Shown: piece by piece, positions 7,436 to 14,564 of the stretch
Layout of the letters: each line of letters begins with the position of its first letter
Numbering within the stretch: the stretch's first letter is position 1
Virus record (IMG/VR): IMGVR_UViG_3300036838_000048
Coordinates: 1-23,415 of that record
DNA from: a virus
Strand: one strand, 5' to 3'
Length of the DNA stretch: 23,415 nucleotides
Notes under the pieces: generated by a model
What the model was told of the DNA's origin: nothing
What the model saw: the letters and a program-made list of their open reading frames with translations, nothing else
Databases searched by the model: none
Position numbers and translations under genes: made by a program

Positions 7436-7798
7436 TTACGCGCCCACTAGCGGATCTGCGAACGCCTGCGGCGCAACGAGCATCCACCCGACGCCGCCGG
7501 CGGCGGCGACCGCGCGGGTGACCCGGCCGACGAACCGGTTCGCCGTCGCCGTTTCCGTCAACGCGCTCGTGGCGTTGACGACGTAGACGGGGTCTCCGAT
7601 CGCCCAGCCGCCCACCTTGGCGGGAAGGGTTACCTCTCGTTCCTCCTGACCGATGCTGAGCGAGACTGACTCGCCCGCGTCGGAATCGGCGTCCGCGAAC
7701 CCGAAGTAGTTCGAGATCACGTACGGCGTGTCCTTTACCGTACCTCCGACTGGGGAGGTTACGACAACAGACTTGCCGTCACTTACCTTATGGCCCAT
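7436..7798 (-). CDS. Capsid decoration / cement protein (DUF2190-like)
   Basis: A 120-residue protein with ATG at 7798 and GAGAGGTGA upstream. Its all-beta pattern (GTVKDTPYVISNYFGFAD, VSLSIGQEEREVTLP, WAIGDPVYVVNATSALT, then FVGRVTRAV) matches DUF2190 proteins, which are small trimeric capsid cement proteins. Length is typical at about 110-120 residues. It is between the protease/scaffold gene (10 nt away) and the major capsid gene (19 nt away), as expected. It would bind the outer surface of the mature shell. Confidence 0.85.
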   Translation of the reverse strand: MGHKVSDGKSVVVTSPVGGTVKDTPYVISNYFGFADADSDAGESVSLSIGQEEREVTLPAKVGGWAIGDPVYVVNATSALTETATANRFVGRVTRAVAAAGGVGWMLVAPQAFADPLVGA

Positions 7799-7808
7799 GC
7801 ATCACCTC

Positions 7809-8849
7809 TCAGTCGGACCAGGTTGTTCCCTGGCGCTGCTCGCTGCCAGGCTTGGCTGCACCCGTACCGATCACCGTCGGTACGGACTGACCTCCTAGAA
7901 CGCTGATGTGGGGCAGCTCCTTCGCGGACTCGATCTCGCCGGCGATCTCCTCGTCGGTGGCTCCCGGCTTGAGCCGGGATACGAGCCGCTCCGTGACGGC
8001 AGCCTTCATCAGTTCACCCGAGATGGCGGCGGCCACCTTCTCTGTGATCCTTTCCTCGAGCTCCTCGGTCTCGTCCGAGACCACGAGTTCGGAAACCTTG
8101 GCCACGACCATGTCCAACTCGGCGTCCTCGCCGATGCTGAGGGCCGCGCGCAGCCGAGCCATCGCGTCTACGTGACGATCGAGCTCGGTCTGTACCGGCG
8201 CCTTAGCCTGAGCGAGCAACGCTTCCGGCAGCTCGTCGACCTTTAGCGACGCGATTACCTCGTTGCGATCCAACTCTTCCTCCTGTCTTTGCTCTCCGCT
8301 AACTCCTACCAACTCCGTCACCATGCCGGCGCGCCCCTTGGGCGTCCAGTCCAGTGACCAGAGGTCGTAGGAAACCACCTCGTCGTCCTTGACGCTCCGC
8401 ATCCCCCAGACGGAGACGGAGTTCACGACGTCCGCGCCCGACGCCGCCAACGCGAGCTGCTGCCGCAGCTCGGGGGCGGTTGGAGGCACGTAGCCCTTGA
8501 CGTAGAGGATCTGCTCCGCCTCGTTGTAGTGGGCTCCGACCCACGCGGTAACGGGCTCGCGCCACTCGTACTCGATCTTGTCGGGATCCTGGTGGCCGCG
8601 GTAGCCGGGAGGACGCTTCTCGTTGATCTGCTTCTCGAGTGAGCGCATGACGTCGGCCCCGTAGTTGGGACCCTTCCCGCCGTTGCCGCGACCTGGCTTG
8701 ACCTTCACGGTGGCGAACCACGGATCGGGGTCGACGGCCTTCAGCGCCTCGAGGTTGAAGCCGGGGGCGAAGGGAACGTCGGTGGCCGGAGCCGCGACGA
8801 ACTCACCCGACAGCTGCGAGACCCGTTGCTCTATCGTCTTCGTTGTCAC
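7809..8849 (-). CDS. Prohead protease with C-terminal scaffold region
   Basis: A 346-residue protein beginning at GTG 8849 (GGAG six bases upstream), overlapping the portal 3' end by 47 nt. The N-terminal about 185 residues look like the fused capsid maturation protease: His86 in GYRGHQDPD, Ser144/Ser146 in VVNSVSVWG, and the later SYDLWSLDWTPKGRAGM block, similar to the H and S blocks of phage prohead serine proteases. Residues about 190-300 are charged and helical (EELEERITEKVAA), a typical scaffolding coiled coil. The C-terminal SEQRQGTTWSD may be the capsid-binding tail. It would self-process after shell assembly. I place the active residues by pattern only. Confidence 0.8.
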   Translation of the reverse strand: MTTKTIEQRVSQLSGEFVAAPATDVPFAPGFNLEALKAVDPDPWFATVKVKPGRGNGGKGPNYGADVMRSLEKQINEKRPPGYRGHQDPDKIEYEWREPVTAWVGAHYNEAEQILYVKGYVPPTAPELRQQLALAASGADVVNSVSVWGMRSVKDDEVVSYDLWSLDWTPKGRAGMVTELVGVSGEQRQEEELDRNEVIASLKVDELPEALLAQAKAPVQTELDRHVDAMARLRAALSIGEDAELDMVVAKVSELVVSDETEELEERITEKVAAAISGELMKAAVTERLVSRLKPGATDEEIAGEIESAKELPHISVLGGQSVPTVIGTGAAKPGSEQRQGTTWSD

Positions 8850-10332
8850 CGTCGTCTCCGTTCAGTAGCCTGTTGAGGATGTCGGCCTCAGCCGTACTTC
8901 TCTCGGCCTGCTCGGACTCGATCCGAGACTTCTCGTCGTCCTTTTCGTCACCGTCGCGCTCAACTATATACTCGAGAAGGTGAGGGAGATAGGGTCTCAG
9001 CGTCGCGACCGCCGTCTCGATGGACACGATCTTCGCGTCAACTAGGGCGGTGAGGGCGTCGGTCAGGGTCTTGATCGCCTCCGCCTCGCTCTTGCTGTCC
9101 TTGTGCGCGAGTTCGTCCCACGACGCCTTGACGGAGCTCCTCTGGTTAACGATCGCCAGTCCCATCTGAGCCGCGAGGGCCCACGTGTTCTCCACCGCGG
9201 TTTGCTTTCGCTTGACCTTGTGCACCAGCGGAGCCGACTGCTCGGACACGGACGCCTTCGACGACGCGATCGCGCCGCCGAACGCCCACTCCGGGACCTC
9301 GGAGACGTCGACGATGTTGAGGAAGATGTACTCGAGGAGGGTGTTGGTGTCGCCGAGGGGAACCTGCGCCTGCACGATGTCGGCACCCTCCTGCGGAACC
9401 GAACCCGTCTGCGTCGGGTCGGGTAGCCCCGTCTCGAAGAAGAGGACGTCCTTACCCTTGAACTTCAACGTCTTTTCGGCGATCTCGGCGTCGGTGAAGT
9501 TGTTCTTGATGAAGTTGCTCACGTTCTTCGCGCGGATGACGAGCTTCGCCGTGGAGTGGAGCTGCGACGCCGAGCCGGCGTGGAGCATGACGTCGTTGTA
9601 GAAGCGCATGTAGGGTTCGAGTGGTTCCAGCTCGCTCTTACCGTGGAGCTCGTGATCCTCGTTGTCGTTTCGCAGCGCGATCGCCGGGACGAAGCCGAGT
9701 CCGTTGAAGGCCGTCCGCTTAGGCCGATAGTTGTTCTCCCACTCGATCACGACACGGTCGGGGTAGATCTGCTCGTAGATCTTCTTCTCCACCATGCGGT
9801 CGCCCTCGCGCACGAGGGTCAGGTGGGTGACCTTGACGCCTTTCAGCGCGCCGGCGTCCTCCTCCAGGAACTCGAGGTCGAACGTGCCGGCCGTGTTGTA
9901 GCCGACCTCGACCGTCGGCAAGTTACCCGAGTAGAGCGCCGCGTACGCGGGGCTGCGCCCACCTGGCCTGAGCCTGAGGAGGATCTCACCGTCCCTCAGA
10001 AGAGCGCGGTGGGCCCGCAGGATATCACCTGACCAGGTCGGAGCGAGTTCGTCTAGCCTCCGCTGAGCGTCCGGGGAGGCCGCCTTGAAGCGGGGGACGC
10101 CCATGAACCCGACGGGGATGTTGATCGCGGGTCGGGCGAACCCGGCGCCGAGCTTGTAGCGCGTCTCGGTGTTGTCGTAGAGGGAGCGCGCCAGCTTGAC
10201 GTCGACCTTAGTCGTGACGAGGTGATACTCCCCTAGCGACCGCTGGGTGTCGAGTGGTCCGGGGGTCTCTCCCGGCACCCGAAGAGCCGAGTCGATCACG
10301 CCCTTGGAGGTCGACCAGGGCCAGTTTACCAA
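8803..10332 (-). CDS. Portal protein
   Basis: A 509-residue protein directly after the large terminase, the standard place and size for the dodecameric portal through which DNA enters and leaves the head. Visible portal-like features: an N-terminal LYDNTETRYKLGAGFARPAI region, ILRAHRALLRDGEILLRL beta-helix segment, then EEDAGALKGVKVTHL and a long helical part with VSEVPEWAFGGAIASSKAS, common in SPP1-type portals as the clip/crown transition. The C-terminus (about 440-509) is strongly charged, with DGDEKDDEKSRIESEQAER. The start is a TTG at 10332 with weak Shine-Dalgarno, 30 nt after the terminase stop; another start is possible. Confidence 0.9.
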   Translation of the reverse strand: MVNWPWSTSKGVIDSALRVPGETPGPLDTQRSLGEYHLVTTKVDVKLARSLYDNTETRYKLGAGFARPAINIPVGFMGVPRFKAASPDAQRRLDELAPTWSGDILRAHRALLRDGEILLRLRPGGRSPAYAALYSGNLPTVEVGYNTAGTFDLEFLEEDAGALKGVKVTHLTLVREGDRMVEKKIYEQIYPDRVVIEWENNYRPKRTAFNGLGFVPAIALRNDNEDHELHGKSELEPLEPYMRFYNDVMLHAGSASQLHSTAKLVIRAKNVSNFIKNNFTDAEIAEKTLKFKGKDVLFFETGLPDPTQTGSVPQEGADIVQAQVPLGDTNTLLEYIFLNIVDVSEVPEWAFGGAIASSKASVSEQSAPLVHKVKRKQTAVENTWALAAQMGLAIVNQRSSVKASWDELAHKDSKSEAEAIKTLTDALTALVDAKIVSIETAVATLRPYLPHLLEYIVERDGDEKDDEKSRIESEQAERSTAEADILNRLLNGDDGDNEDDRATGLAAVG

Positions 10333-10362
10333 GGCCAGCTCACTTCGTCACCGCGGGAAATC

Positions 10363-11991
10363 CTAACCCACCAGCTTCGCGTTAGCTAGTAGCTGCCTCG
10401 TTTCCTCGTCGACGGGCTCCTGCGCGAGGGCTGAGCCGAGCGCCGCCTGCAGGAACAACTCGGTCGAGTCGAGTCGGTCGTCGTGCCGACCTTCGGGAAA
10501 GTCGATCCACTGGTCGTAGAAGTTTTCGGTCTCGTCGTCGCCGTAGATTCCCTCCCCCCGCGAGTACACGACGACGCGCCCGATGTCGAACAGCGCGCCC
10601 ATCGACTCGAACCGGGTCTCCTTCGAGGTCTTCGGGGTTGGAGCCTTGTACGCGGGGACGCTCGTCTCCCGCCAGAGCATCTGCTTCTGCGCCACCTGGA
10701 AGGCGACCGACTCGACCGCGACCTTGCGAAGCTGGTACTTCTTGTGCAGCTTAGCCAGCTCCATGGTGCCCTCGTAGATCCCCCACTTCTGGTTGGCCAC
10801 GATCCCGAGCACGACGACCCTTCCCGACTTCTCCTTGATGCCGTACGTGATCGAGTACTCGTCGGGAGACGGCCCCTCGGCCTCGCCGGTGGCGGGGTCG
10901 GCTCCCGCGAAGTAGCCGGCCCCGTCGAAGTTGACGTCGCTCCACTCCACGAACTTGAGCCACTCCGCCTTCAGCTGCTTCCCACCCTCGTCCTTAGACT
11001 CGTTCAGGTACTTGCGCGCGAACCGGCGCTCTCCCTGCCGCTCCCGCGCGAGCTTGAGGCGTTCCCGCGTCATCATCAGCGGCTCCCCCGGCTCCCCGTA
11101 CCGTCCGTCCCTGTCGTACGCGCTTAGGTGCATGTGCCGGTAGCCGGGTCGGGTCGCCATCGTGTTGGTCAGGTCCCGCTTCGTCTGCAGCGTGCCGTAC
11201 GTGGAGCAGATGCCCCCGTCGACGACTCGGTTCTCGATGATCTCCTGCCAGTTTTCCTGGTCGGCTTGGTTCATGATCTCGGAGAGCGCGCGGCGTCGGT
11301 CCTGCACGTCGTCGCCGAACGCGTAGTCGAGGCGGGCCCCCTGGATCGTGCCGGTGATCCCCGTCGTCTGAATCGTCGGGTCCTTCGTGCGGTCGCGCCG
11401 CTGAACGAAGATGCGGGTTTCAGACACTCCGGCGCGGTAGTCGGGGCGCAGCTCGGGAAAGTCGGCACGAAGGCGCTGGTTGTGCTCGAGGTGCCAGCGG
11501 ATCACCGACAGCGGCTTCTGCGCGTCCTCCGCGCGGTTGCCGATCAACGCTCCCTTCGCCTCCTGATCGACGAGGGTGATCCACAGCGGGAGCACGACCG
11601 AGAGCCACGTCGTCTTCGTGTGCTCGATCGGGACAAGCAGCGCCGAGTACGACGTGCGGGCGAACTCCTGGGCGTCCTCGGGACGCGGTACCTCCTTGAG
11701 GATCTCGGGGTCGAACCGGCTCCCCTTGAGGACGTGGTAGACCATGTCCCGCTGAAACTCTCGAGTGTCGGTCGTCCACCGCACGTCGTGGGGACGCACG
11801 TACGTCTCCCCGAAAAAGATCGGGTCGACGAGCGCCCGCCGAACTACGTCGGATCTACTCTCCGGGTCGTAAAACGTCCGGAGCTTCGAGATCGTAGCCA
11901 GCACCGAGCGCTGGAGAGCTGATTCCTGTGTAGGTGTCGACGGTGTTGGTGAAGTAGGCTTGGGCTTCTGTGAGGAAACCAGGGATGTCAC
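10363..11991 (-). CDS. terL: Terminase large subunit
   Basis: A 542-residue DNA-packaging motor by the longest reading (GTG at 11991). The ATPase part has a variant Walker A at 121-129 (PIEHTKTTW) and Walker B at 222-228 (DYAFGDD). The nuclease part has Asp365 in AGADPATG, Glu427 in VAVESVAF and Asp504/505/508 in RHDDRLDS, an RNase H-like acidic set. It follows the small terminase and precedes the portal. The start is uncertain: a near-perfect Shine-Dalgarno (GGAGGTGA) overlaps the GTG itself, whereas an in-frame CTG (codon 4) lies 8 nt after GGAGG, and a GTG at codon 30 (11904) is also possible. The reading overlaps the small terminase gene by 137 nt. Confidence 0.95.
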   Translation of the reverse strand: MTSLVSSQKPKPTSPTPSTPTQESALQRSVLATISKLRTFYDPESRSDVVRRALVDPIFFGETYVRPHDVRWTTDTREFQRDMVYHVLKGSRFDPEILKEVPRPEDAQEFARTSYSALLVPIEHTKTTWLSVVLPLWITLVDQEAKGALIGNRAEDAQKPLSVIRWHLEHNQRLRADFPELRPDYRAGVSETRIFVQRRDRTKDPTIQTTGITGTIQGARLDYAFGDDVQDRRRALSEIMNQADQENWQEIIENRVVDGGICSTYGTLQTKRDLTNTMATRPGYRHMHLSAYDRDGRYGEPGEPLMMTRERLKLARERQGERRFARKYLNESKDEGGKQLKAEWLKFVEWSDVNFDGAGYFAGADPATGEAEGPSPDEYSITYGIKEKSGRVVVLGIVANQKWGIYEGTMELAKLHKKYQLRKVAVESVAFQVAQKQMLWRETSVPAYKAPTPKTSKETRFESMGALFDIGRVVVYSRGEGIYGDDETENFYDQWIDFPEGRHDDRLDSTELFLQAALGSALAQEPVDEETRQLLANAKLVG

Positions 11992-12580
11992 CTCCGGCGT
12001 TCTGAATGTAGCGAATCGCGATCGTGAAGAGAGCCTCCGACCACTCCATGAACTGCGGCACCTCGATCACCAGCTTCTGACCTTCGGTCATGTCGTGATG
12101 CTGCTTCACCATGGCGGAGATCTTGTGCAGCGCGTTGACGACGTCCGTCATCTGATCCATGTCAAGCTGCGCCGGGTCAGGTTCGTCCCCGAGCGCGTCG
12201 TCGACCACGGCCCACGCGGCGGCGACGGCACTCGAGATGTTCATGAACTCGTAGCTGTCGAGGTACTCGCGAAAGCGTTCGGCCACGCGCCGGTGCCGAA
12301 GGAGTGACGTGTTACCGGTGCGGAGGAGGTTCTTACCCTGCATGCCGGCATGCTTGCGACACCTCCCCTCGCCGGGATGGTCGGTTCCCGCGCCGGGACG
12401 CTGGCGGCAGACTCCCTTGAGGTGGCCGAAGCCAAGCTGCGTGGTGAACTCATCGGGCGCGCGCTTCTTGCCGCCGCAGATCGCGCGGCCTACCTTCGCC
12501 TCGACGGCCGTCACGGCCTCGATGTAGTCCTTGTCCCAGGACGACGCGATGATCGTGCCGAACGGGAGGGTCTTCGGCAT
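11855..12580 (-). CDS. terS: Terminase small subunit
   Basis: A 241-residue protein by the ATG at 12580, which has GGGGAGGTC directly before it (tight spacing); the frame is open back to 12616. The N-terminal 80 residues contain a zinc-like pattern, Cys35, Cys58, Cys74 and His77, with RPGAGTDHPGEGRCRKHAG, a phrase characteristic of small terminase subunits with an HPG...C-x-x-H block. A helical middle (AERFREYLDSYE, AVAAAWAVVDDAL) is compatible with the DNA-binding and oligomerisation core. It is immediately upstream of terL. It should recognise the packaging site and regulate the motor. The gene is the first of the late head operon, with a 313-nt gap in front. Confidence 0.82.
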   Translation of the reverse strand: MPKTLPFGTIIASSWDKDYIEAVTAVEAKVGRAICGGKKRAPDEFTTQLGFGHLKGVCRQRPGAGTDHPGEGRCRKHAGMQGKNLLRTGNTSLLRHRRVAERFREYLDSYEFMNISSAVAAAWAVVDDALGDEPDPAQLDMDQMTDVVNALHKISAMVKQHHDMTEGQKLVIEVPQFMEWSEALFTIAIRYIQNAGGDIPGFLTEAQAYFTNTVDTYTGISSPALGAGYDLEAPDVLRPGE

Positions 12581-12647
12581 GACCTCCCCACCTACTTTCA
12601 TAGCGTTGCGCGGCATCGGTCGTGAATCATAACCCAGGCGCTAAAGA

Positions 12648-12698
12648 AGCCAGGACACCTGGAGGAGGAGGTCAGCCCAAACTCCAAACGCCCTGGCT
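12648..12698 (-). ncRNA. Candidate leader RNA hairpin presenting an anti-Shine-Dalgarno loop
   Basis: On the minus strand AGCCAGG (12698-12692) pairs with CCTGGCT (12654-12648). The 37-nt loop contains CTGACCTCCTCCTCC (12675-12661). This is the exact complement of GGAGGTCAG, the Shine-Dalgarno used by at least seven genes to the right. CCTGGCT can alternatively pair with the nearer CCAGG (12662-12658, 3-nt loop), so two folds exclude each other. The downstream bases TTCTTT resemble a weak terminator. The RNA role is an inference. Confidence 0.4.
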
Positions 12699-12730
12699 CC
12701 CACGAGCCTTGTCGGCCGGTTTCGTCTACG

Positions 12731-12754
12731 ATGGTAACACGGGGTAGCCTCGAA
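12731..12754 (-). promoter_or_regulatory. Degenerate promoter candidate for the terminase operon
   Basis: GTGTTACCATCG on the minus strand matches 9 of 12 bases of GTGATACAATAG, keeping the extended TG and a -10 of TACCAT (12736-12731). No convincing -35 is visible. It lies just past the terminator hairpin and would start the leader about 145 nt before terS. Confidence 0.35.
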
Positions 12755-12759
12755 TAGGC

Positions 12760-12792
12760 GAACTGCCCGGCGGTCAGACTACCGGGCAGTTC
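12760..12792 (-). terminator. Terminator-like hairpin after the DUF932 gene
   Basis: GAACTGCCCGG at 12760-12770 is a perfect 11-bp match to CCGGGCAGTTC at 12782-12792, with an 11-nt loop. No strong T-tract follows on either strand, which is normal for actinobacterial intrinsic terminators. It would end the 13823-12894 transcript before the terminase operon. It could also act in both directions. Confidence 0.75.
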
Positions 12793-12794
12793 AC

Positions 12795-12891
12795 TTTGGT
12801 GGAGCTTTGACTGTTGGGCCAACGGCTACTACGTAACTACCGCCTCGCCCTCACTACTCATTTAACCCAGTCGGTTGCCGGGACCACCAAA
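12795..12891. other. Structured stretch closed by an 8-bp helix
   Basis: TTTGGTGG (12795-12802) and CCACCAAA (12884-12891) are perfect reverse complements about 81 nt apart. Inside, GTTGGGCCAAC can fold on itself and GACTG/CAGTC can pair over distance. It lacks the T-arm and anticodon geometry of a tRNA. It may be a 3' UTR structure or a small RNA, or chance. Confidence 0.3.
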
Positions 12892-12893
12892 CC

Positions 12894-13823
12894 TCACGCC
12901 GCCTTCAGCAGCGAGAGCGCCTTCGCCTTCGTGCGGTACGCGACTCCGTCCCAGATCGCCGTCAGCTGAGCCTCAGGAGACCGCGGCTCGCGTAGCCAGT
13001 CGGTGTATTCGCTGACCGCGTTCAGCGCCGCCCACCGAGTCCCGCGCACGTTCTCGAGCGTCGAAGACTCGGCGAACGTCCGGGTCAGAAGCTCGACGGT
13101 CGACGCCTTGCGGGGCCGGTCGGGGAGTAGCTCGTTCGCGAACTCCTCGAACTCCTTCTCCGTCATCGCGACGCTGAGGAGAGCCTCGGCCTCCTTCTCG
13201 AACGCGTCCGCGTACTTGAACGTCAGCTTGAGCGCCTGCCGCGCCTCCTCGAGTCGCGCCTTCGCGGTCTCGATGTGCCGGACGGACCACTTCTGCAGCG
13301 CGCCCGCGACGGCCATGTTGAACGTGTTCTCGCACATGATGCGGATCTTCGACAGCGAGACCGTGATGGCCCTGCTGCCGTCGTGGGACGTCGTCAGGTG
13401 CATGTACGTCTGGTGGGGGTCGACGCCGCCGACGTTCACGTCGAGCTGCGCTACCCGCGCCGTGATCCACACCCACCGGCCGCCGCGAAACTCGCCGGAC
13501 GCGTGGTACTTGGCCTCGTTCGAGTCGACGAGGTTGTCGAAGAACTCGAAGCACTGCGCGTTGGGCCACGCCTGGTACGTCGGGCTGACGAAGCCGAGTG
13601 CCTCCTTCGTGTCGGGCCGGACCAGCGCTACCCGGTCGGGCACCTTCGTGTACTGCGGTCGAGCCGCGTGGCCCCAGTCGACCTTCAGCGGTCGCTTCTC
13701 GACCGTCCAGTCGAGTCCTCCCCGCCGCAGCGCTTCCTGCGCCGTCATCGCTCCCTCGACGGACGTGCCCACCGTTTCCCACGGATTGGGTCTCGTCGCG
13801 GCGATTGCCGTTACCTCACTCAT
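12894..13823 (-). CDS. DUF932-like phage/plasmid protein
   Basis: A 309-residue protein using the ATG at 13823, which has GGAGGAGGTCAAGAC before it; the frame extends 19 codons upstream through the leader hairpin to an ATG next to the promoter. The sequence resembles DUF932 (phage/plasmid-like protein family, TIGR03299 type): a VRPDTKEALGFVSPTYQAWPN-like segment (key residues VSPTYQ), a GEFRGGRWVWITARV strand, SHDGSRAITVSLSKIRIMC, then a charged helical C-terminal half. The biochemical function of the family is not established; it is common in phages and mobile elements. It is the last gene before the terminator hairpin. Confidence 0.85.
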   Translation of the reverse strand: MSEVTAIAATRPNPWETVGTSVEGAMTAQEALRRGGLDWTVEKRPLKVDWGHAARPQYTKVPDRVALVRPDTKEALGFVSPTYQAWPNAQCFEFFDNLVDSNEAKYHASGEFRGGRWVWITARVAQLDVNVGGVDPHQTYMHLTTSHDGSRAITVSLSKIRIMCENTFNMAVAGALQKWSVRHIETAKARLEEARQALKLTFKYADAFEKEAEALLSVAMTEKEFEEFANELLPDRPRKASTVELLTRTFAESSTLENVRGTRWAALNAVSEYTDWLREPRSPEAQLTAIWDGVAYRTKAKALSLLKAA

Positions 13824-13842
13824 GTCTTGACCTCCTCCGGTC

Positions 13843-13868
13843 GCACCCGGGGTACCTCCCCGGCGTGC
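13843..13868 (-). promoter_or_regulatory. Leader hairpin L2 before the DUF932-like gene
   Basis: GCAC+CCGGGG at 13843-13852 pairs with CCCCGG+GTGC at 13858-13868 (one bulged base), loop TACCT. It sits between promoter P2 and the Shine-Dalgarno. Confidence 0.7.
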
Positions 13869-13881
13869 CCAAACCGTCATC

Positions 13882-13894
13882 GCTATTGTATCAC
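13882..13894 (-). promoter_or_regulatory. Promoter P2, extended -10 GTGATACAATAGC
   Basis: The -10 TACAAT is at 13890-13885. The TGA directly before it is the stop codon of the WhiB gene. The -35 is weak (GCGCAC at 16-nt spacing), but a CACCGTG block nearby is shared with P3 and P4. It drives the DUF932-like gene. Confidence 0.8.
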
Positions 13895-14130
13895 ATTTCC
13901 GCCACGGTGCGCGCGCGACGACGGCGCTCGCGCACCAGCTCGTTCCGGTTCAGGCCTCCCCAGATTCCTAGGTCGACCCGCGCCGCGAACGCGAACTCCA
14001 TGCACTCCTCCGTCACTGGGCAGCCAGCGCAGATGAGCTTCGCCTCGAGGCCGCGACCCACCCCATCCCGCGGGAAGAACAGGTCACTCGGCATCCCGAC
14101 GCAGGCGGCCTCGGTCCGCCAGTCCTTCAC
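13891..14130 (-). CDS. whiB-like: WhiB-family iron-sulfur regulator
   Basis: A 79-residue protein with the full WhiB signature: four cysteines Cys10, Cys34, Cys37 and Cys43 (C-x23-C-x2-C-x5-C) that hold a 4Fe-4S cluster, then GIWGGLNRNEL (residues 55-65) and a basic C-terminal tail (RERRRRAR). Members bind sigma factor region 4 and DNA and occur only in Actinobacteria and their phages, so this gene is the best host marker here. In mycobacteriophages such proteins can reprogramme host transcription. The ATG overlaps the upstream stop as ATGA, so it is coupled to the preceding gene. Its own TGA stop forms part of promoter P2. Confidence 0.96.
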   Translation of the reverse strand: MKDWRTEAACVGMPSDLFFPRDGVGRGLEAKLICAGCPVTEECMEFAFAARVDLGIWGGLNRNELVRERRRRARTVAEM

Positions 14131-14564
14131 CTGCGAAAGCTCGGCTTCCGCTCGGTGCGTTCGGCCCTGAGCCGCCGCCCGCTGAAGAGCTCGTACCGGG
14201 GCGTCAGGGTGAAGAGCTTGAACCCGTTTCCCTCAGCCTCGGTCTCGTCGACCGGTTCGGTCTCGACGGAGAGCCACTCCGAGTACTCGAGCGTGGTAGT
14301 CTTGACTTTGCGGCCACCGGACCCGTCGGGTAGGAGCAGATTGTACTCCATCGGGTACTCCAGTTCCCGAACGCTCTCGACCGCGTAGACCAGGGCATCG
14401 GCCTTCTCCTGCGCGGACAAGCCGAACAGGTCGCCGTCGGCGTACGTGTCGAGGAAGCGGGTGACCACCCTCTCGACCTGGTCCGGGTACGCGTCCCCGC
14501 GCATGCGGACGTACGCCCTGTTGTCGTAGTCGTCCTCAACGATGATATAGCCGTGTGTGCTCAC
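14127..14564 (-). CDS. Hypothetical protein upstream of WhiB
   Basis: A 145-residue protein with a GTG start at 14564, overlapping the previous stop as GTGA, and a strong GGAGGTCAG four bases plus upstream. The N-terminus (STHGYIIVEDDYDNRAYVR) is beta-like with acidic turns, followed by helices (DQVERVVTRFLDTYADG) and another beta part; the C-terminus is very basic (SGRRLRAERTERKPSFRR). No catalytic pattern or membrane segment is recognisable. The opening resembles small actinophage proteins that start with a short sensor-like strand, but I do not assign a family. Confidence 0.75.
   Translation of the reverse strand: MSTHGYIIVEDDYDNRAYVRMRGDAYPDQVERVVTRFLDTYADGDLFGLSAQEKADALVYAVESVRELEYPMEYNLLLPDGSGGRKVKTTTLEYSEWLSVETEPVDETEAEGNGFKLFTLTPRYELFSGRRLRAERTERKPSFRR

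Larger units (their letters stand above)
12581..12893 (-). other. 313-nt noncoding gap between small-gene block and terminase operon
   Basis: This is the only stretch above 300 bases without a convincing gene. It holds, in transcription order: an 8-bp complementary pair (12884-12891 with 12795-12802) enclosing a structured stretch, a perfect 11-bp terminator-like hairpin (12760-12792), a degenerate promoter (-10 at 12731-12736), and a 51-nt hairpin (12648-12698) whose loop carries the complement of the phage Shine-Dalgarno. A 74-codon frame at 12598-12822 crosses the terminator hairpin and looks non-coding. Confidence 0.75.

Noticed and set aside
11128-11922. 264-codon plus-strand open frame opposite the large terminase
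   Set aside because: It is a high-GC antisense shadow of terL, which has ATPase and nuclease motifs; the frame shows Arg/Val/Leu-rich noise and no Shine-Dalgarno.
12661-12675. Plus-strand Shine-Dalgarno GGAGGAGGAGGTCAG for a plus-strand gene
   Set aside because: No ATG, GTG or TTG follows within a workable distance, so it is read as the complement of the minus-strand motif.
12598-12822. 74-codon minus-strand frame in the inter-operon gap
   Set aside because: It runs through the perfect terminator hairpin and the anti-Shine-Dalgarno hairpin, has no Shine-Dalgarno and no protein-like pattern.
12795-12891. tRNA gene candidate
   Set aside because: The outer 8-bp helix is there, but the expected T-arm does not pair and there is no D-arm or anticodon arm geometry.
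13003-13830. Long plus-strand frames opposite the DUF932-like gene
   Set aside because: Ser/Arg/Ala-rich composition and no ribosome site; they mirror a gene with recognisable protein motifs on the other strand.
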